A DNA stretch of 64,000 nucleotides from Apiotrichum sp. Y4204 (lineage: Eukaryota; Basidiomycota; Tremellomycetes; Trichosporonales; Trichosporonaceae). Every line of letters begins with the position of its first letter. Position 1 is the stretch's first letter. The stretch covers positions 1 through 64,000 of the forward strand of contig JAMYHL010000122.1 of assembly GCA_025531455.1 (NCBI GenBank), in the 5' to 3' direction. Both the position numbers and the translations under genes were made by a program. Under the pieces are notes generated by a model. The model was not told the origin of the DNA. It did no database searches and was given only the letters and a program-made list of their open reading frames with translations. Below are positions 34,779 through 45,347 of this stretch, piece by piece.

Positions 34779-36686
34779 ATGGAGCGCTCTCCACGCTCGC
34801 TATCATCCGAGGCGACCTCCGCACCGACCCGCGCGACCATGGCGACCATGTCGACGGCGCGCGGCCCACACGACCTGTACGAGATGAACGAGCGCGAGAA
34901 CTTTTCCCTCCACACACACAATTTCGACTTTTGCTCCGCCGCCGTCGACCTGTGGGGCTACCAAGCACAGAATGCCGACCCGGCACTGTGTCTGCCCAAG
35001 TCCAAGTCGCCGCTCGTCCCCGCGCTCCCGCCATTACGGTCAGCCGTCGCCGGGCCCTCGGGGCCAGCGAAACGCAAACTCCTAGTGGCGGACAGCATGG
35101 ACGTCGACGGTGAGGATGTGGGTGAGGGAGCGAGTGGCGTCGGGAATCGCCGAGACGCAAGTCGGAGAGCTGGACCAGAGTGGACAAACCCGCAGAAACG
35201 CCGCAATGCAGGCGACGCCTGGCGCAAGGGACCGCGGAACAAGCGATCGGACTCTTCGTCGTCACACTCGAGTCAATCGTCGTCACCAGAGCCGACAACA
35301 CCACTGGAGGACCGCGCCGCGGCGGGAGCGAACGGTAGTGCGAGTGCAAGCGGCAGCAGCGGCAGCCATGGTAGCAGCATGCAGCGTGCACTTGCACAAA
35401 GGCGGCTAGCCGCGGCAGCAGCGGCAGCAGCAGGGCCGCCTCCGCGGGTCATAATTGACCACAAAGCATATCCGGATGTCATGGATGCGATCATCTCTGC
35501 ATGCTCACGCGAGGCCCTCGCCAAGCTGCACGACACCTCCCGGGAGATGCGGACACGCGTGCGCGACCTAATCAGCTCACATGTCGTGATGAGCCTGCGC
35601 GATCGCTCGCAACAGGACACGGCGGCCTCGGCAGCAGGTCCCATGGTCGACTTGGAAGGGTACGGGTGTCCGACGGGGCCGTGGTTTTCGTGGGTAGGGT
35701 GGGATGACCCAGAGCCCGTGATTGTCAACTGCACATGGACGGACCCGCTCCACATCCATCGCGACGGCGCGCCGGCCGCGACGCAGGAGACGACGTTTGA
35801 CGACGTGCTCGCGCAGCGCGAGGCGCACATCACGGGCCCGATCCGGGCGATTCTCCACAACGCCAAGGTCATTGATCTCGTCGGCCACCTCCGGCTTCCG
35901 CCACGCCAGCCGGTGATTGCGTGCCCCGACGTCTTGCGCGTGCACATGCACGACTCGATGCAGGCGGACGAGTTCAGCCGCGTCGACACGCCGACATGGG
36001 ACGAACACACGCTCAACCGCTTCGCGCCCCGCCGCCTTGTCATTCTGTCTCGCTTCCTCGACTACCAGAGCACCGACACAAACTCGTCCGCCCTCGCCAT
36101 CGCGCCCACTTGCCCTGTCAACGAGGGCATCGAGCGCCTCGTCCTCCGCATCGCTTACGATCCAAAGGACCACCGCCTCTTGCGCTCCTCCATCCGTGTT
36201 CCCACCACCTACCGCCCCGGCCTCCCCAAGAGCGTCAAGGAGATCATCATCGTTCTCGTCCCGCAGAGTGACCCCGGGCATGGAGATGACGACGACGACG
36301 AGCGTCTTGTGGACATTACCACGCTTCCGCCGATGGAGCGCCGCCCGCTCGCGCGCCTCCCGACCGCCCCGCGCCTCGGTATGCTTGACAGCACCGCCGA
36401 CTGGGTCGCAGGCTACCTCCCCCGCGGCGTCAAGTTTGCCTTTGTCGGCGTCGAGACGCTCCCGCCGCACGCCCTCAACCTCTCTGTGTCTTCGTCGGCT
36501 ACGACGTGGGCTGCCGACTCGGCCGCCGCACTTGCCGCCACGATCCGCAGCGGTATCGTCAAGCAGCGCCGCCTCACTGGCGAGGAGGCCATCGACAACG
36601 CCATGAGCAACCTGGCTGTTGTCTCGCTTGCAGACTACCGCCGCACAGTTGGTGAGCAGCGCTTTGCCCTCGAGGCCAACGAATAG
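34779..36686 (+). CDS. F-box-like protein, intronless (Trichosporonales-type family)
   Basis: This single exon encodes 635 residues from the ATG at 34779. Residues 1-200 are disordered, with Ser-rich runs (RSDSSSSHSSQSSSPEP) and a bipartite-like basic patch. Around residues 223-275 lies a helical motif, IIDHKAYPDVMDAIISACSR followed by EALAKLHDTSREMRTRVRDL, with the spacing of an F-box-like domain. The C-terminal 360 residues alternate hydrophobic strands and helices (VIDLVGHLRLPP, RFAPRRLVILSRFLDYQ, ERLVLRIAYDPK). This resembles the degenerate LRR-like tail of lineage-specific F-box paralogues in Trichosporonales. F-box proteins recruit substrates to SCF ubiquitin ligases, but binding to Skp1 is not shown here. 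No intron, codon bias like its neighbours, and an acidic loop of seven Asp/Glu near residue 507. Identity as an expressed protein is secure; function is not. Confidence 0.8.
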   Translation: MERSPRSLSSEATSAPTRATMATMSTARGPHDLYEMNERENFSLHTHNFDFCSAAVDLWGYQAQNADPALCLPKSKSPLVPALPPLRSAVAGPSGPAKRKLLVADSMDVDGEDVGEGASGVGNRRDASRRAGPEWTNPQKRRNAGDAWRKGPRNKRSDSSSSHSSQSSSPEPTTPLEDRAAAGANGSASASGSSGSHGSSMQRALAQRRLAAAAAAAAGPPPRVIIDHKAYPDVMDAIISACSREALAKLHDTSREMRTRVRDLISSHVVMSLRDRSQQDTAASAAGPMVDLEGYGCPTGPWFSWVGWDDPEPVIVNCTWTDPLHIHRDGAPAATQETTFDDVLAQREAHITGPIRAILHNAKVIDLVGHLRLPPRQPVIACPDVLRVHMHDSMQADEFSRVDTPTWDEHTLNRFAPRRLVILSRFLDYQSTDTNSSALAIAPTCPVNEGIERLVLRIAYDPKDHRLLRSSIRVPTTYRPGLPKSVKEIIIVLVPQSDPGHGDDDDDERLVDITTLPPMERRPLARLPTAPRLGMLDSTADWVAGYLPRGVKFAFVGVETLPPHALNLSVSSSATTWAADSAAALAATIRSGIVKQRRLTGEEAIDNAMSNLAVVSLADYRRTVGEQRFALEANE

Positions 36687-38611
36687 AAGAGACAGGAACA
36701 CCACCGAGAGACACTTGTCGTGATCAGAAGGAGACTACAACATAGCTGATAGACGGCGCAAGGCCACACATGCGTGCCGGACACGCCGCTGCAGCCACCA
36801 CTTTCTTGCCCATACAATACCATAATACCACCTGCACCAATAGCATACCCATACCACCATCATCACCATCACCACCACCACGACGCATGTACACACCGCA
36901 TCAGCACACAGACACGCCGACACGAGACACGCGACACACTGACGTGACCCCATGCCGGCAGTTTCAGTTACGAATAGGGCTCGGCCATGCACCGCATCGT
37001 CGTATACATGTAGACCATGTGTAGATGTATGGCTTCAGGATCCGTTTTGAGCGGGCGGGAGACAACGGAGCATTAGTATTGTCAGTGGGGTGAGGAAGGG
37101 GGTTTGTCGTCGACGGATTCGCGTCAGAAACAGCTCGTAACACAAAGGATCTTGAGCACCCTTCACATGCCACATTCAGCAAAGACGCAATTTTAGATAG
37201 TGATCGCGGGGGGTACAGCGAGTTGTGCACTTCTCAATACACTCCGAGTAGCGTCGCGCTCTATTTCCGGAGAGTGCACCGCGCCTATAGGTTGTGGCCG
37301 GAGATCTCGGGATCTTGCCCTTGTCATATTGTGACGTGTCCCAGAATCCTGGGTCTGGCCGTGCAAGCAAGCTGTGAGGGGCAATGGAGACGTGAGAAGT
37401 GAGATGCGAGATGAGAGGTGTGAGCTGTGAGACGAGAGATATGAAATGCACCCTATTCATGGTCCTCAACATGCTCATCACGGTTTGCCCTTCCCGGGCT
37501 CCCGTGACAGGAGGAGTGGAACAGTGTCCGCTCCGCCCGGAGTCCATCGAGTCCAGAGCCCCGGGGACGCAGTAGAGGCAGCCCACGTGTGATCGTTGAT
37601 CCGGTATCCGAGAACTTCCAAACTTCTTGAATCTGGGACCTGTGGGAAGCCTCTGCACTTTGGTACGTCACGTCATGTGCTTGTCATGCAGCCCAGAATC
37701 GCTGATTTTCCAAAGCACAGATGTCCTGGCCGGGGGAGCAGAGGCTGGAGATCCGAGGGCGGAGACAATATTGATGACGAGTTATGTCGACGCCAGATCG
37801 GCGCGCAGCTTATCCACGGGCATGGTAGCTTGGGTATCGATCTCGGCTGGGATGATAAGATGGTCCCGAGCGCGGGGATGGCTGCAGCTCGGGCTCGCGC
37901 AGCTCGCGCAGCTATGTATAGACATTGTTGCATGGATGCGCGATGGACTCCGGATTGTCCGGACCGCGCGTCATCGGCGCCGGTTCGTTGCGGGATGCCA
38001 TTCGCGTCTTTGGGATGACACTGGGCACGTGAGCTGTAGTTGACGCCGTCAGCTGTTCTCGCACTCTCGGGTTGGTAACGTCGAACCAAGCTGCATCTGC
38101 ACCAGTGTTCCAACGTTAGAAGGTGGCGCAAGACACTAACGCGGGAATGAGGCGAACAGGCCTCGATAACTCCACAAAACTGAGATAGCATCTGAGTGTT
38201 CAAGCCGACCCCCGTTTGCAGTGTAGACGTCCACCATCTGAACATCGATGCGGCCTAAATCAAGCTCAGCACATGGGGCGCTGCAGTGTGTCAAACGAAT
38301 CCCCCCCCCCCCCCCCGTGACGGTTCGCAAGGTCGCGATTCAGTCACATGGCCACAGTCCAGGCGTCTTGTAGGGGTGACGTTGAAGACCGAGTCAATGG
38401 ACCACGCCGGTATCCGTCGTATATTGGGCTGTGGCTTTTGTTGTGGTATTGGCTGCCAGGCGGTGAGTAGTTAATGCGTCGTTAGTTGATGAGGAGACTG
38501 TGCGTAATCGACGCGGTCAGCTGGATGTTCGACCCCTCAGCCTCTATCCACAACCCGGCAGACCAGGCCCATTCTCATCCTGCTTCATTCTATCATGCAT
38601 GCCTACCCGAT
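36687..38611. other. intergenic, no gene recognised
   Basis: This 1.9-kb interval has only short broken frames. A CAC/CAT-rich block lies at 36850-36890, a GAGATGAGA-type purine run at 37390-37445, and a 16-base C run at 38301-38316. Confidence 0.5.
38301..38316. repeat. poly-C tract, 16 bases
   Basis: This is an uninterrupted run of 16 C residues in intergenic DNA. Confidence 0.9.
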
Positions 38612-39718
38612 TTAGAGCGAGTCGCCGGTGGGGTCGAAGTAGCGCCACTGGTTGGGGAGAGGCTTCTCCTCGAGGGGCTCCCAGCTGGTTGTCAGCACCG
38701 AATGGGTAGGTGGAAGAAGGGAAGGGGCCGAATACGACGTTGGGCGAGTTTGGTTCTCCTGCTTGTTCGGCGTAAAACAGAAGGAGTGTGACGTTCAACA
38801 GGCAGGCTGCAGAAGGGGGAGTCAAGCACGAAAGCACGCAGATAGATGGTGTCTCGACTATCTGCGTGGTATTCTGTACCGACACCGTCCATTGCAACGC
38901 GGGAGTGCGGCCGTTCGGCAAGAGAAGGAAGCCTGGAAGAGCGCAGATGGGCCGATCTTCGGGCATCTGCGTAGCGTTCCACACCGTCCCCCCTCCGACA
39001 TCTCACAGCGCGACCTCTTTATCCCGCCTCGCTCCACACAGCTTCCAGTCGGTACTCACACCTTCCACTCCGCCATCTTGCCGACAAGCGCCTTCTCCGC
39101 CTGGGCCTCCTCAATAGCAACCTCGACCATGGAGCCGAGCTCGCGCTCGGCAGCGGCAATGTCGGTGCCTGCGCGCTCGACGATCGCAAGACGCGTCTTC
39201 GTCACGCTCTCAACGCCCTGGCGGTACACGCTGTCGGCCGGGAGCGAGGACACCGCGGCGAGCGTCTCGCTGTACAGCTGCGAGAGGGCCGGCAGCGGCT
39301 TCGGGTGCACGGCCAGGCCGGCGATGCCGGTCGAGGACTTGAGGGCCCTGCGTGTTAGCAGACTCTTATGAGAGGACAAGGGAAAGGAGAATCGCAGGGT
39401 CACGATCGTCGCGGAGCTAACAAACGCGCGCGCGGCCCAAACATAACCAGACCTCCCACAGCGCCCATTACACCGTGCGCGAATCGGTCCTAATTGTAGC
39501 GCGTCGGTCTCGGCTGTCATACGTCGCGCTGTATGCAGTCTGGCGCGCGGTATGATGATTCCAGCGTCCTAATGTCGGCGTATTCGCAGTCGCCCACCGC
39601 GCCCGTCTGGTTCCCTCCGGGCGTTCTTTCGTGCGACCGCTGTATCTCCTCTGCCTCCCCCTTTCTCCCGTGCTACTCACTGTGCGGCGGCGTAGACGGT
39701 GCGGGTAGCGCGGAACAT
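38612..39718 (-). CDS. NDUFA5: NADH:ubiquinone oxidoreductase subunit NDUFA5 (complex I B13 subunit)
   Basis: Exons 39718-39681, 39347-39060 and 38684-38612 give 132 residues. Exon 1 codes only MFRATRTVYAAA plus two bases. Exon 2 holds the domain: ALKSSTGIAGLAVHPKPLPA, YSETLAAVSSLPADSVYRQG, and GSMVEVAIEEAQAEKALVGK ending in MAEWK. Exon 3 supplies the family C terminus VWEPLEEKPLPNQWRYF and is easily missed. NDUFA5 is an accessory subunit on the peripheral arm of complex I, facing the mitochondrial matrix. The introns are 333 and 375 nt, ten times the local norm, and the second contains a duplicated hairpin. The gene is divergent from FAN1 across 320 bp. Confidence 0.92.
38835..38971. repeat. 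two related hairpins inside the long second intron of NDUFA5
   Basis: Hairpin 1 (38835-38868) has a perfect 11-bp stem, CACGCAGATAG/CTATCTGCGTG, with a 12-nt loop. Hairpin 2 (38942-38971) has an 8-bp stem, CGCAGATG/CATCTGCG, with a further inner 4-bp helix (CCGA/TCGG). Each is followed by a similar 20-29-base segment that ends ACACCGTCC, so the unit is duplicated. Confidence 0.75.
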
Positions 39719-40038
39719 TGTGGTGGTGGTGATGGAGCTGAAGCGAGAGCCTATCGTTGACGAGTTGATTGAAACTAAGGAACAGAGGTGGATGGGCCTG
39801 AAACCGAGCAACAAATGCAACTCCGGGAAGGCAAGAATATCAGGCTCACCATGGGAGACAGATTTGGTTCCGCGCCTCCACCCAGTCTGTGCCCTTCTAC
39901 AAAGTCCAGTCAACCATGCTCACCTCCACCGACGCGTTCCACCATCAACACGTTTCAACACCATCAACAACATATGCACATACAACAAAACCATTGACTT
40001 GACATCTCGACATGGAACACCCATACCCATAACCGCCA
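39719..40038. promoter_or_regulatory. bidirectional promoter between NDUFA5 and FAN1
   Basis: This 320-bp gap separates two divergently transcribed genes and must contain both promoters. The FAN1 side is CA-rich (39950-40000). I could not identify a clear TATA box. Confidence 0.55.
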
Positions 40039-43000
40039 ATGGATTCATCCCCGCCGCCACCGGATTTGCTGTTCCCCGAGCCGCGCGAGCTGCGGCGGAG
40101 GGCCGTCGGGGATGTGGAGGCGGAACAGGAGGTGGACGTGGATGTGGACCGTCAGCTGGAGATGGAGGCCGAGGCGGACGCCGAGGCAGGGCGCGAGGCC
40201 GCGCAGGAGGATGTCAATGGTATTGGTGAGACGCCGGGTTTTTCACGAGAGTCGATGTACGTGATCCTCTTTGATGGTACGTTCTTGTCCTGAGCCATCT
40301 CACACCAGAAATGATCACGACTGTTCTCGATGCTGAGGCGTACCTCTTCACCGCGCGTGAGGTGTGGATCCTGCGGTACATCCTGTCTCTCCCCTGTGCG
40401 TTATACTACTGTTATAATGTTATAATGCTTATTTTAGACGCACCGCACTACCTTCTCACGCGCCTGCTCCTCCGCCGTCCACGCGTGTTCCCCATAGTGA
40501 CGCTTGTCGACGCGTACTCGGGCGAGATAGGGGAGGAAGGCGTGCGCCGCGCCGCGAGAGTGCTCGCTGCGGAGCTAGATGTGCCTGAGGATATTGTTCA
40601 GGAGGAGGGTGAAGCGTCTGTTCAACAAGAGCCACCATTATCCGTGAGCGAGAACGACACGCCGTGCTCGCCACCAAGAAAGAACAGGCCGTGGACTGAG
40701 ATTCCAACTGGCCTCACTGAAGCAGAGGAACGCGCCGACCCCGATCTGGCGGAGGCGCTGCGCCGTAGCGCTTGGGCCGAGGAGAGTGGTGCCGACGTGG
40801 AGGAGTATCTTCGAGTCTGCGAGTCTGAGGCGGGGCCGAGTAGGATGCCGGGGAGTGATGCCGGCGAGAGCGGAGCTGAAACGTGTGCGACTGGCCTGGC
40901 GGCCACTTCGGACACGAATGGTCCTCCACACATCGACACCAAATTCAGCCTTGCACCCCGCCCCTCTCCACCGATTACGCGGCTCGCCCATGACGAACAC
41001 AACCTCACGCTCGACGACATCATGTCTTGCATGCCCGCCGATGGACTGCGGCGCGTCGCGCGCGGGCGTAAAATCCCGCAAAACCTGCTTGCCACTCGCG
41101 AGTCAACCATCTCCGCATTGCGCGACGTTGCCCGTCGCCAGACGACGCTCGACTTTGGGAGCACGTACAGCGGCAAGGGTAAGGGCAAAGTAAAGGAAAC
41201 GCCTTCGTGCCGGACGACATCCGAGGCGCTAGTAGCAGCCCAGCTTCTTCCCCTTGTGGGTGGACATGTGCTACGCCTTGACCGGGAGCTGTGCACGCTG
41301 GTCGCGCGCGTCAATCTCGTCTTCTCTCGCACACCTCCCATTTCCACCGGTCAGTCCTCGCTTCTCCTCCCTCCGATCCTGGTGACCGCCAAGAAGCGCC
41401 ATTATCCAGCGTACGGCGCGCCACAGCGCAGCCGTATATGGCCCACGCGCGCAGATATGCTTACGTGGGAGCGCGCTGTGTCTTGGGAGGTGCTTGTATC
41501 CGAGGCGCTCGGAGACATATGGGGCCAGATACGCGCGGGCGGTGCACCAAGCGTGTTTGCGCCTCGCGGACAGCCGATGCCGCGGACAGAATGTGCAAAA
41601 ATCGTGCGCGGCGTCTGGGAAGCAACATGGCCGATCTGGAAGGAGATGGTGGCTACCGAAGCGCCGCCGCCAACTGGCGTCGTTGGTGACCGATTTTGCA
41701 CAGAACATGTTCTCACCCGCGTCGTGTACAAGGGCGCCGAGGCGCTGGGTGTGCTACACGAGTACGACCTTGAGTGTGAGGTGCTGCGCGCGCTGCTAGC
41801 GCAGCGGCGCTGGAGAAGAGGCAAACGGGGGTGAGCTAATGAAATCGCGCTTGAGCTGACGCCAGGGCATGGTATGAACGATTAGCGCTCGTGCTAATGA
41901 CGCACTACCGTGGCATCCCGACTGCAGAGGAGCGCACTGCCAAGCTTGAGGAGGCAACGCAGGTGTGCATCGACGGTTTGCTCGACGATGACACGCACAT
42001 CATCTACCGTCCTGGACTATCGCGCCGCCTAACGCGGCTGGAGAACAAACTGAACCTTCCCCCAGACGAGCGGCATATCTCGTTTGCCGAGCTGCTGACC
42101 TGCGAGACGCGAGAGCTGGTCGCACCCCGCTCGAGTCAGAACATTGGTCAGATGAAGCGCAGAGATTCCGGTCGCGAGGGGGGAGATGGTGATTCCCAGT
42201 CTCAGGTGCAGCAGGTTGGGAAGAGCGCATGGATCGGGCGCGATGGCGAGGTAACAGTCGAGGGATGGGTGCTCGAGTGGTGGGAGGATCGGGGCTACCA
42301 TGGGTGGGTGCTGATGCGTTTGGCAAGCGCTGACAGCAGATTCCACGCCGAGTCATCGATCCTCACAACATTGTTCGCCCTCCTCATGTGGCCAGTTCTC
42401 TTCCACCCTCTGCCCGGCGCATTCGAGACAGCGTACCAGACCGCACCACTTGATCTGGGCGAGGACGGCTTCTCGCGTGCGCGCCATGATCTTATCGAGG
42501 CGCGGCTTGCAGAGATGGAAGACACGCCCGCAGCACTCGCGATGCTCCGCGACGCAGATGAACGCGAGCGCCCGCGCGGGACGTGGGCTGTCGGCCTCAG
42601 CTGGGACTTTGGCGCGACTGAGCTGGCCGAGATCCTGGAGTGCATGGGCGGCCACGCGGCAGCCAGCATCTGCCGTATGCTCGCCGAGGAGTATCGGCAC
42701 CGCGCGAGCGGTGTGCCTGATCTCATGTGGGTGAAATGGGTGTGGCTCGACTGACAGCAGCGTGTGGGACTATGCGAAGCGCGAGGCGCGCTTTGTCGAG
42801 GTCAAGGGCCCGGGAGACACGCTCTCTGAGACACAGAAGGTGAGCTCAGAACATCGTGTGGAAGCTGACGCCAGATCTGGATCGACGTGCTGCTCCAGGC
42901 GGGTGTGCCTGTCGAAGTGTGTCGCGTAAAGGACAAAGACGAGGAGGCGCGGGACAAGCGGAGTACAGCCGGGAAGAAGGGCAAGACGGGGCAGGCTAAC

Positions 43001-43201
43001 GGAGCTGCCTCTCGTGGAAAGGCCAAAGCTCCCAGAGAGTCGAGTAGTCGCTCGGGGTCGGCTTCGTCTGGCCTCGGGACGAAGCGTAAACAGCGGAACG
43101 TCGCGCCGCGACCCTCGTTGGATCTGGGACAGTCGAGCGCCGAGGCGATTGTCGTGGACGATAGCAGCGATGAGGAGGACGCGAAGCGCCCGCGTCGGTG
43201 A
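40039..43201 (+). CDS. FAN1: FAN1 structure-specific DNA-repair nuclease
   Basis: Exons 40039-40276, 40309-40395, 40438-41830, 41866-42726, 42761-42839 and 42875-43201 give 994 residues. The N-terminal 75 residues are acidic. FAN1 signatures follow: MITTVLDAEAYLFTAREVWI, APHYLLTRLLLRRPRVFPI, DDIMSCMPADGLRRVARG and the helical-repeat motif GAWYERLALVLMTHYRG. The C-terminal VRR_NUC nuclease has GVPDLIVWDY and the catalytic FVEVKGPGDTLSETQKIWID with EVK near residue 871. FAN1 cuts interstrand cross-link intermediates and flaps in the nucleus. No UBZ ubiquitin-binding zinc finger is seen at the N terminus, unlike in the human protein. A basic tail ends in AEAIVVDDSSDEEDAKRPRR, a SUMO-interaction-like motif next to a nuclear signal. 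The 42-nt intron 2 lacks stops and is a multiple of three, so a retained form would add 14 residues. Confidence 0.95.
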
Positions 43202-43603
43202 TGACGAGTTACTGTAGTGCACATTCTAGTACCCATACATCCATACCAAACAACCGCTTCCAGCCATGTACCCTTGTGACATACGCGCTCTGTCCGCGGC
43301 CGCACGATGGATCCACGTACATCTGTATCTGAGAGCGCAACCGGGCGCCCAGCACACGATAAGCCTTCGGAGAGCGGCGGTTCCATGTCGCTGCTGGAGA
43401 GGGGACTCGAACCGGCCGGATTGACAAAAATGGCAGTATCACGTCTTGTCCGTTCTAGTAAGCTGCACTTGGGCGGTCAGTATCGTGCATGTCAGTCACA
43501 ATCCGCCCTGGCCCTCCAACCCTATTCCGCTCCGTTTGCCCATGCCGCGCATTAATTTTTCCGTATATGCAACCAGTCATACATCTCCCACAACACTGCG
43601 CGC
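43202..43603. other. convergent intergenic region between FAN1 and eL32
   Basis: This interval holds the 3' ends of two convergent genes. A degenerate tRNA-like segment on the minus strand (about 43390-43480) has box A-like and box B-like motifs but no acceptor stem. Confidence 0.5.
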
Positions 43604-44282
43604 TTAGGCCTCCTCGGTGCGGAGCTTGGCGGCGGCGTTGGTGACCTTGACGCCGAGGATCTTGGCGCGCTGGACAATCTCAATGCGCTTCTTCGACGAG
43701 ACACCGTGGGCGACGACGGCGGCGTACTTGCCCGAGTGCATGAGGAGGAGGTTCAGGTCGGCGACGTTGTTGACGAGGATCTCCTTGTGGCCCGAGGGGA
43801 GGAGGTGGCGGGTGCGCTTGTTCGAACCGTAACCGATCTTGGGCATGGGAGCCTGGCCCTTGAAGCGACGACGAACCTGAACTGTTAGTGATATCCTCGC
43901 TCGTTATCCAGATGGGCGGAAGCGCGTGGGAGGGTGCAGTAGAACGGGTTGGATGGCATTAGACAGTGGGACGCAGCGGCACACGACGGGTGAACAGAGT
44001 GTGGTACCTCGGTGATCTCTCCAACGAAGTGAACACCAAGGACATCGGTATACCGTCGTTCTTCACGACCATCCGCGCATTCCCAGTCCATTCTCGCCAT
44101 CCATTATCCTCGCCCCGATCCCGTTGCCTCCCAGCCTCGCGCCCATCCAGTTCCAGCCATCTACGCACGCGGTTGTCGATACCCTTGGGCTTCCTCCACG
44201 CCTCCTTAACGGACGCATAGCGGTCCGACTGGTGGCGCTTGAACACCTTCGTGCGCTTCTTCTTGATCTCGATAGAAGGCAT
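43604..44282 (-). CDS. RPL32: 60S ribosomal protein eL32
   Basis: Exons 44282-44169 and 43876-43604 give 128 residues. Exon 1 codes [20 protein letters not shown] through [10 protein letters not shown]. Exon 2 starts [20 protein letters not shown] and ends with [18 protein letters not shown]. All eL32 hallmarks are present ([39 protein letters not shown]). The protein belongs to the large ribosomal subunit. The single intron is 292 nt, far longer than the local norm, as in the other ribosomal-protein genes here. I did not find a convincing snoRNA in it. Confidence 0.97.
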
Positions 44283-45347
44283 TTTTGCTGTGGGATCAAA
44301 AGTTGGGTGGGGCGGGGGGGAAAGACGGGACGACCAAAAATTCGCGGTGCACAAATCAGTCGATAGAACGACAAGGGAGCAGCGGATTCGGCGTAGGAGA
44401 ATTTGGCGAGGGGGGAGGAATGGGGGGATGGGGTCGCAGAATCGGTGCAGACACGGGCACGAGATCGAGAAACGCAGCGAGACGAGAAACGAACAACGGG
44501 AAATCGATATTTAAATTGACGAACACTCAGTCAGCACACGGTCTTCATCACTCCTCCCTCGGACGTCCGACTGCGCCGTTCGCGATCGCGGTCGCTATCG
44601 CTGCTGCTGTCGTCGTCGCTGGGGTCACTCACGAGAGACTGGGGCTTGAGGGATGAATGGAACGTTGGACGGCGGCTTTGGGCAGAGAAACCCACTCCGC
44701 GCGAGCCCAGCAGCCAGCCAGCGAGGGGCATCCTACCACCGCCAGGCAGCCCAGCACCGAGCACCACACCGCACACACCCACTCAACCCCCTTGCTGCCA
44801 ATCAACCCTCTCCCCCCACCGCCCCAGCTCATCTCCCAGCCAATTCTTCAGGCTCACCCGTGGGAAGGTGCAGATCCAATTTGGCCCACCCCAGAGGAGA
44901 AGTTTTTTTTTTGCTTCCGTCGGCCACCACCAGGCACTGCCGGGCTCGGCCTGGATGCTTTCGGGGTTATATCTTAACACCGATGAAAGCGATTTCGCCG
45001 AGTGAGGCTGTGGTGGATGTCCATCCACCCATCTCGCAGCAACACCCCCATTACCCCTCAACCCTTGCCTCCTCCTTCGATGGACATCTGCTTGGAACCA
45101 AATAACCAGCACAATCGTGCATTCAACCATAACACACAGACAGACAGCACAACGCGTAAACAATGGTCTATCCATCCGCATGATCTACATGATGTCTACG
45201 GGTATATAAGTCTCTTCGAAGCCGCCGGTCCTAGATCAAGGGGGACTTGACCCCCATCCCATCTCATGACGCCCCGTCCTCCACCAATGCTCGCTACCGG
45301 AGCGCCCAACTGTCGGACGTCAGCTCCATCACACTTTTGTTCTACAC
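44283..45347. other. intergenic: eL32 promoter and methyltransferase 3' region
   Basis: No coding region is supported. The eL32 promoter side is G-rich (44290-44430), and the middle is rich in CCA/CAC repeats (44690-44830). A ten-base T run lies at 44902-44911. Confidence 0.5.

Noticed and set aside
43385..43490. tRNA-like segment on the minus strand with box A-like and box B-like motifs
   Set aside because: No acceptor stem can pair, the T stem has only two pairs, and box A has a mismatch at an essential G. At best it is a decayed tRNA.
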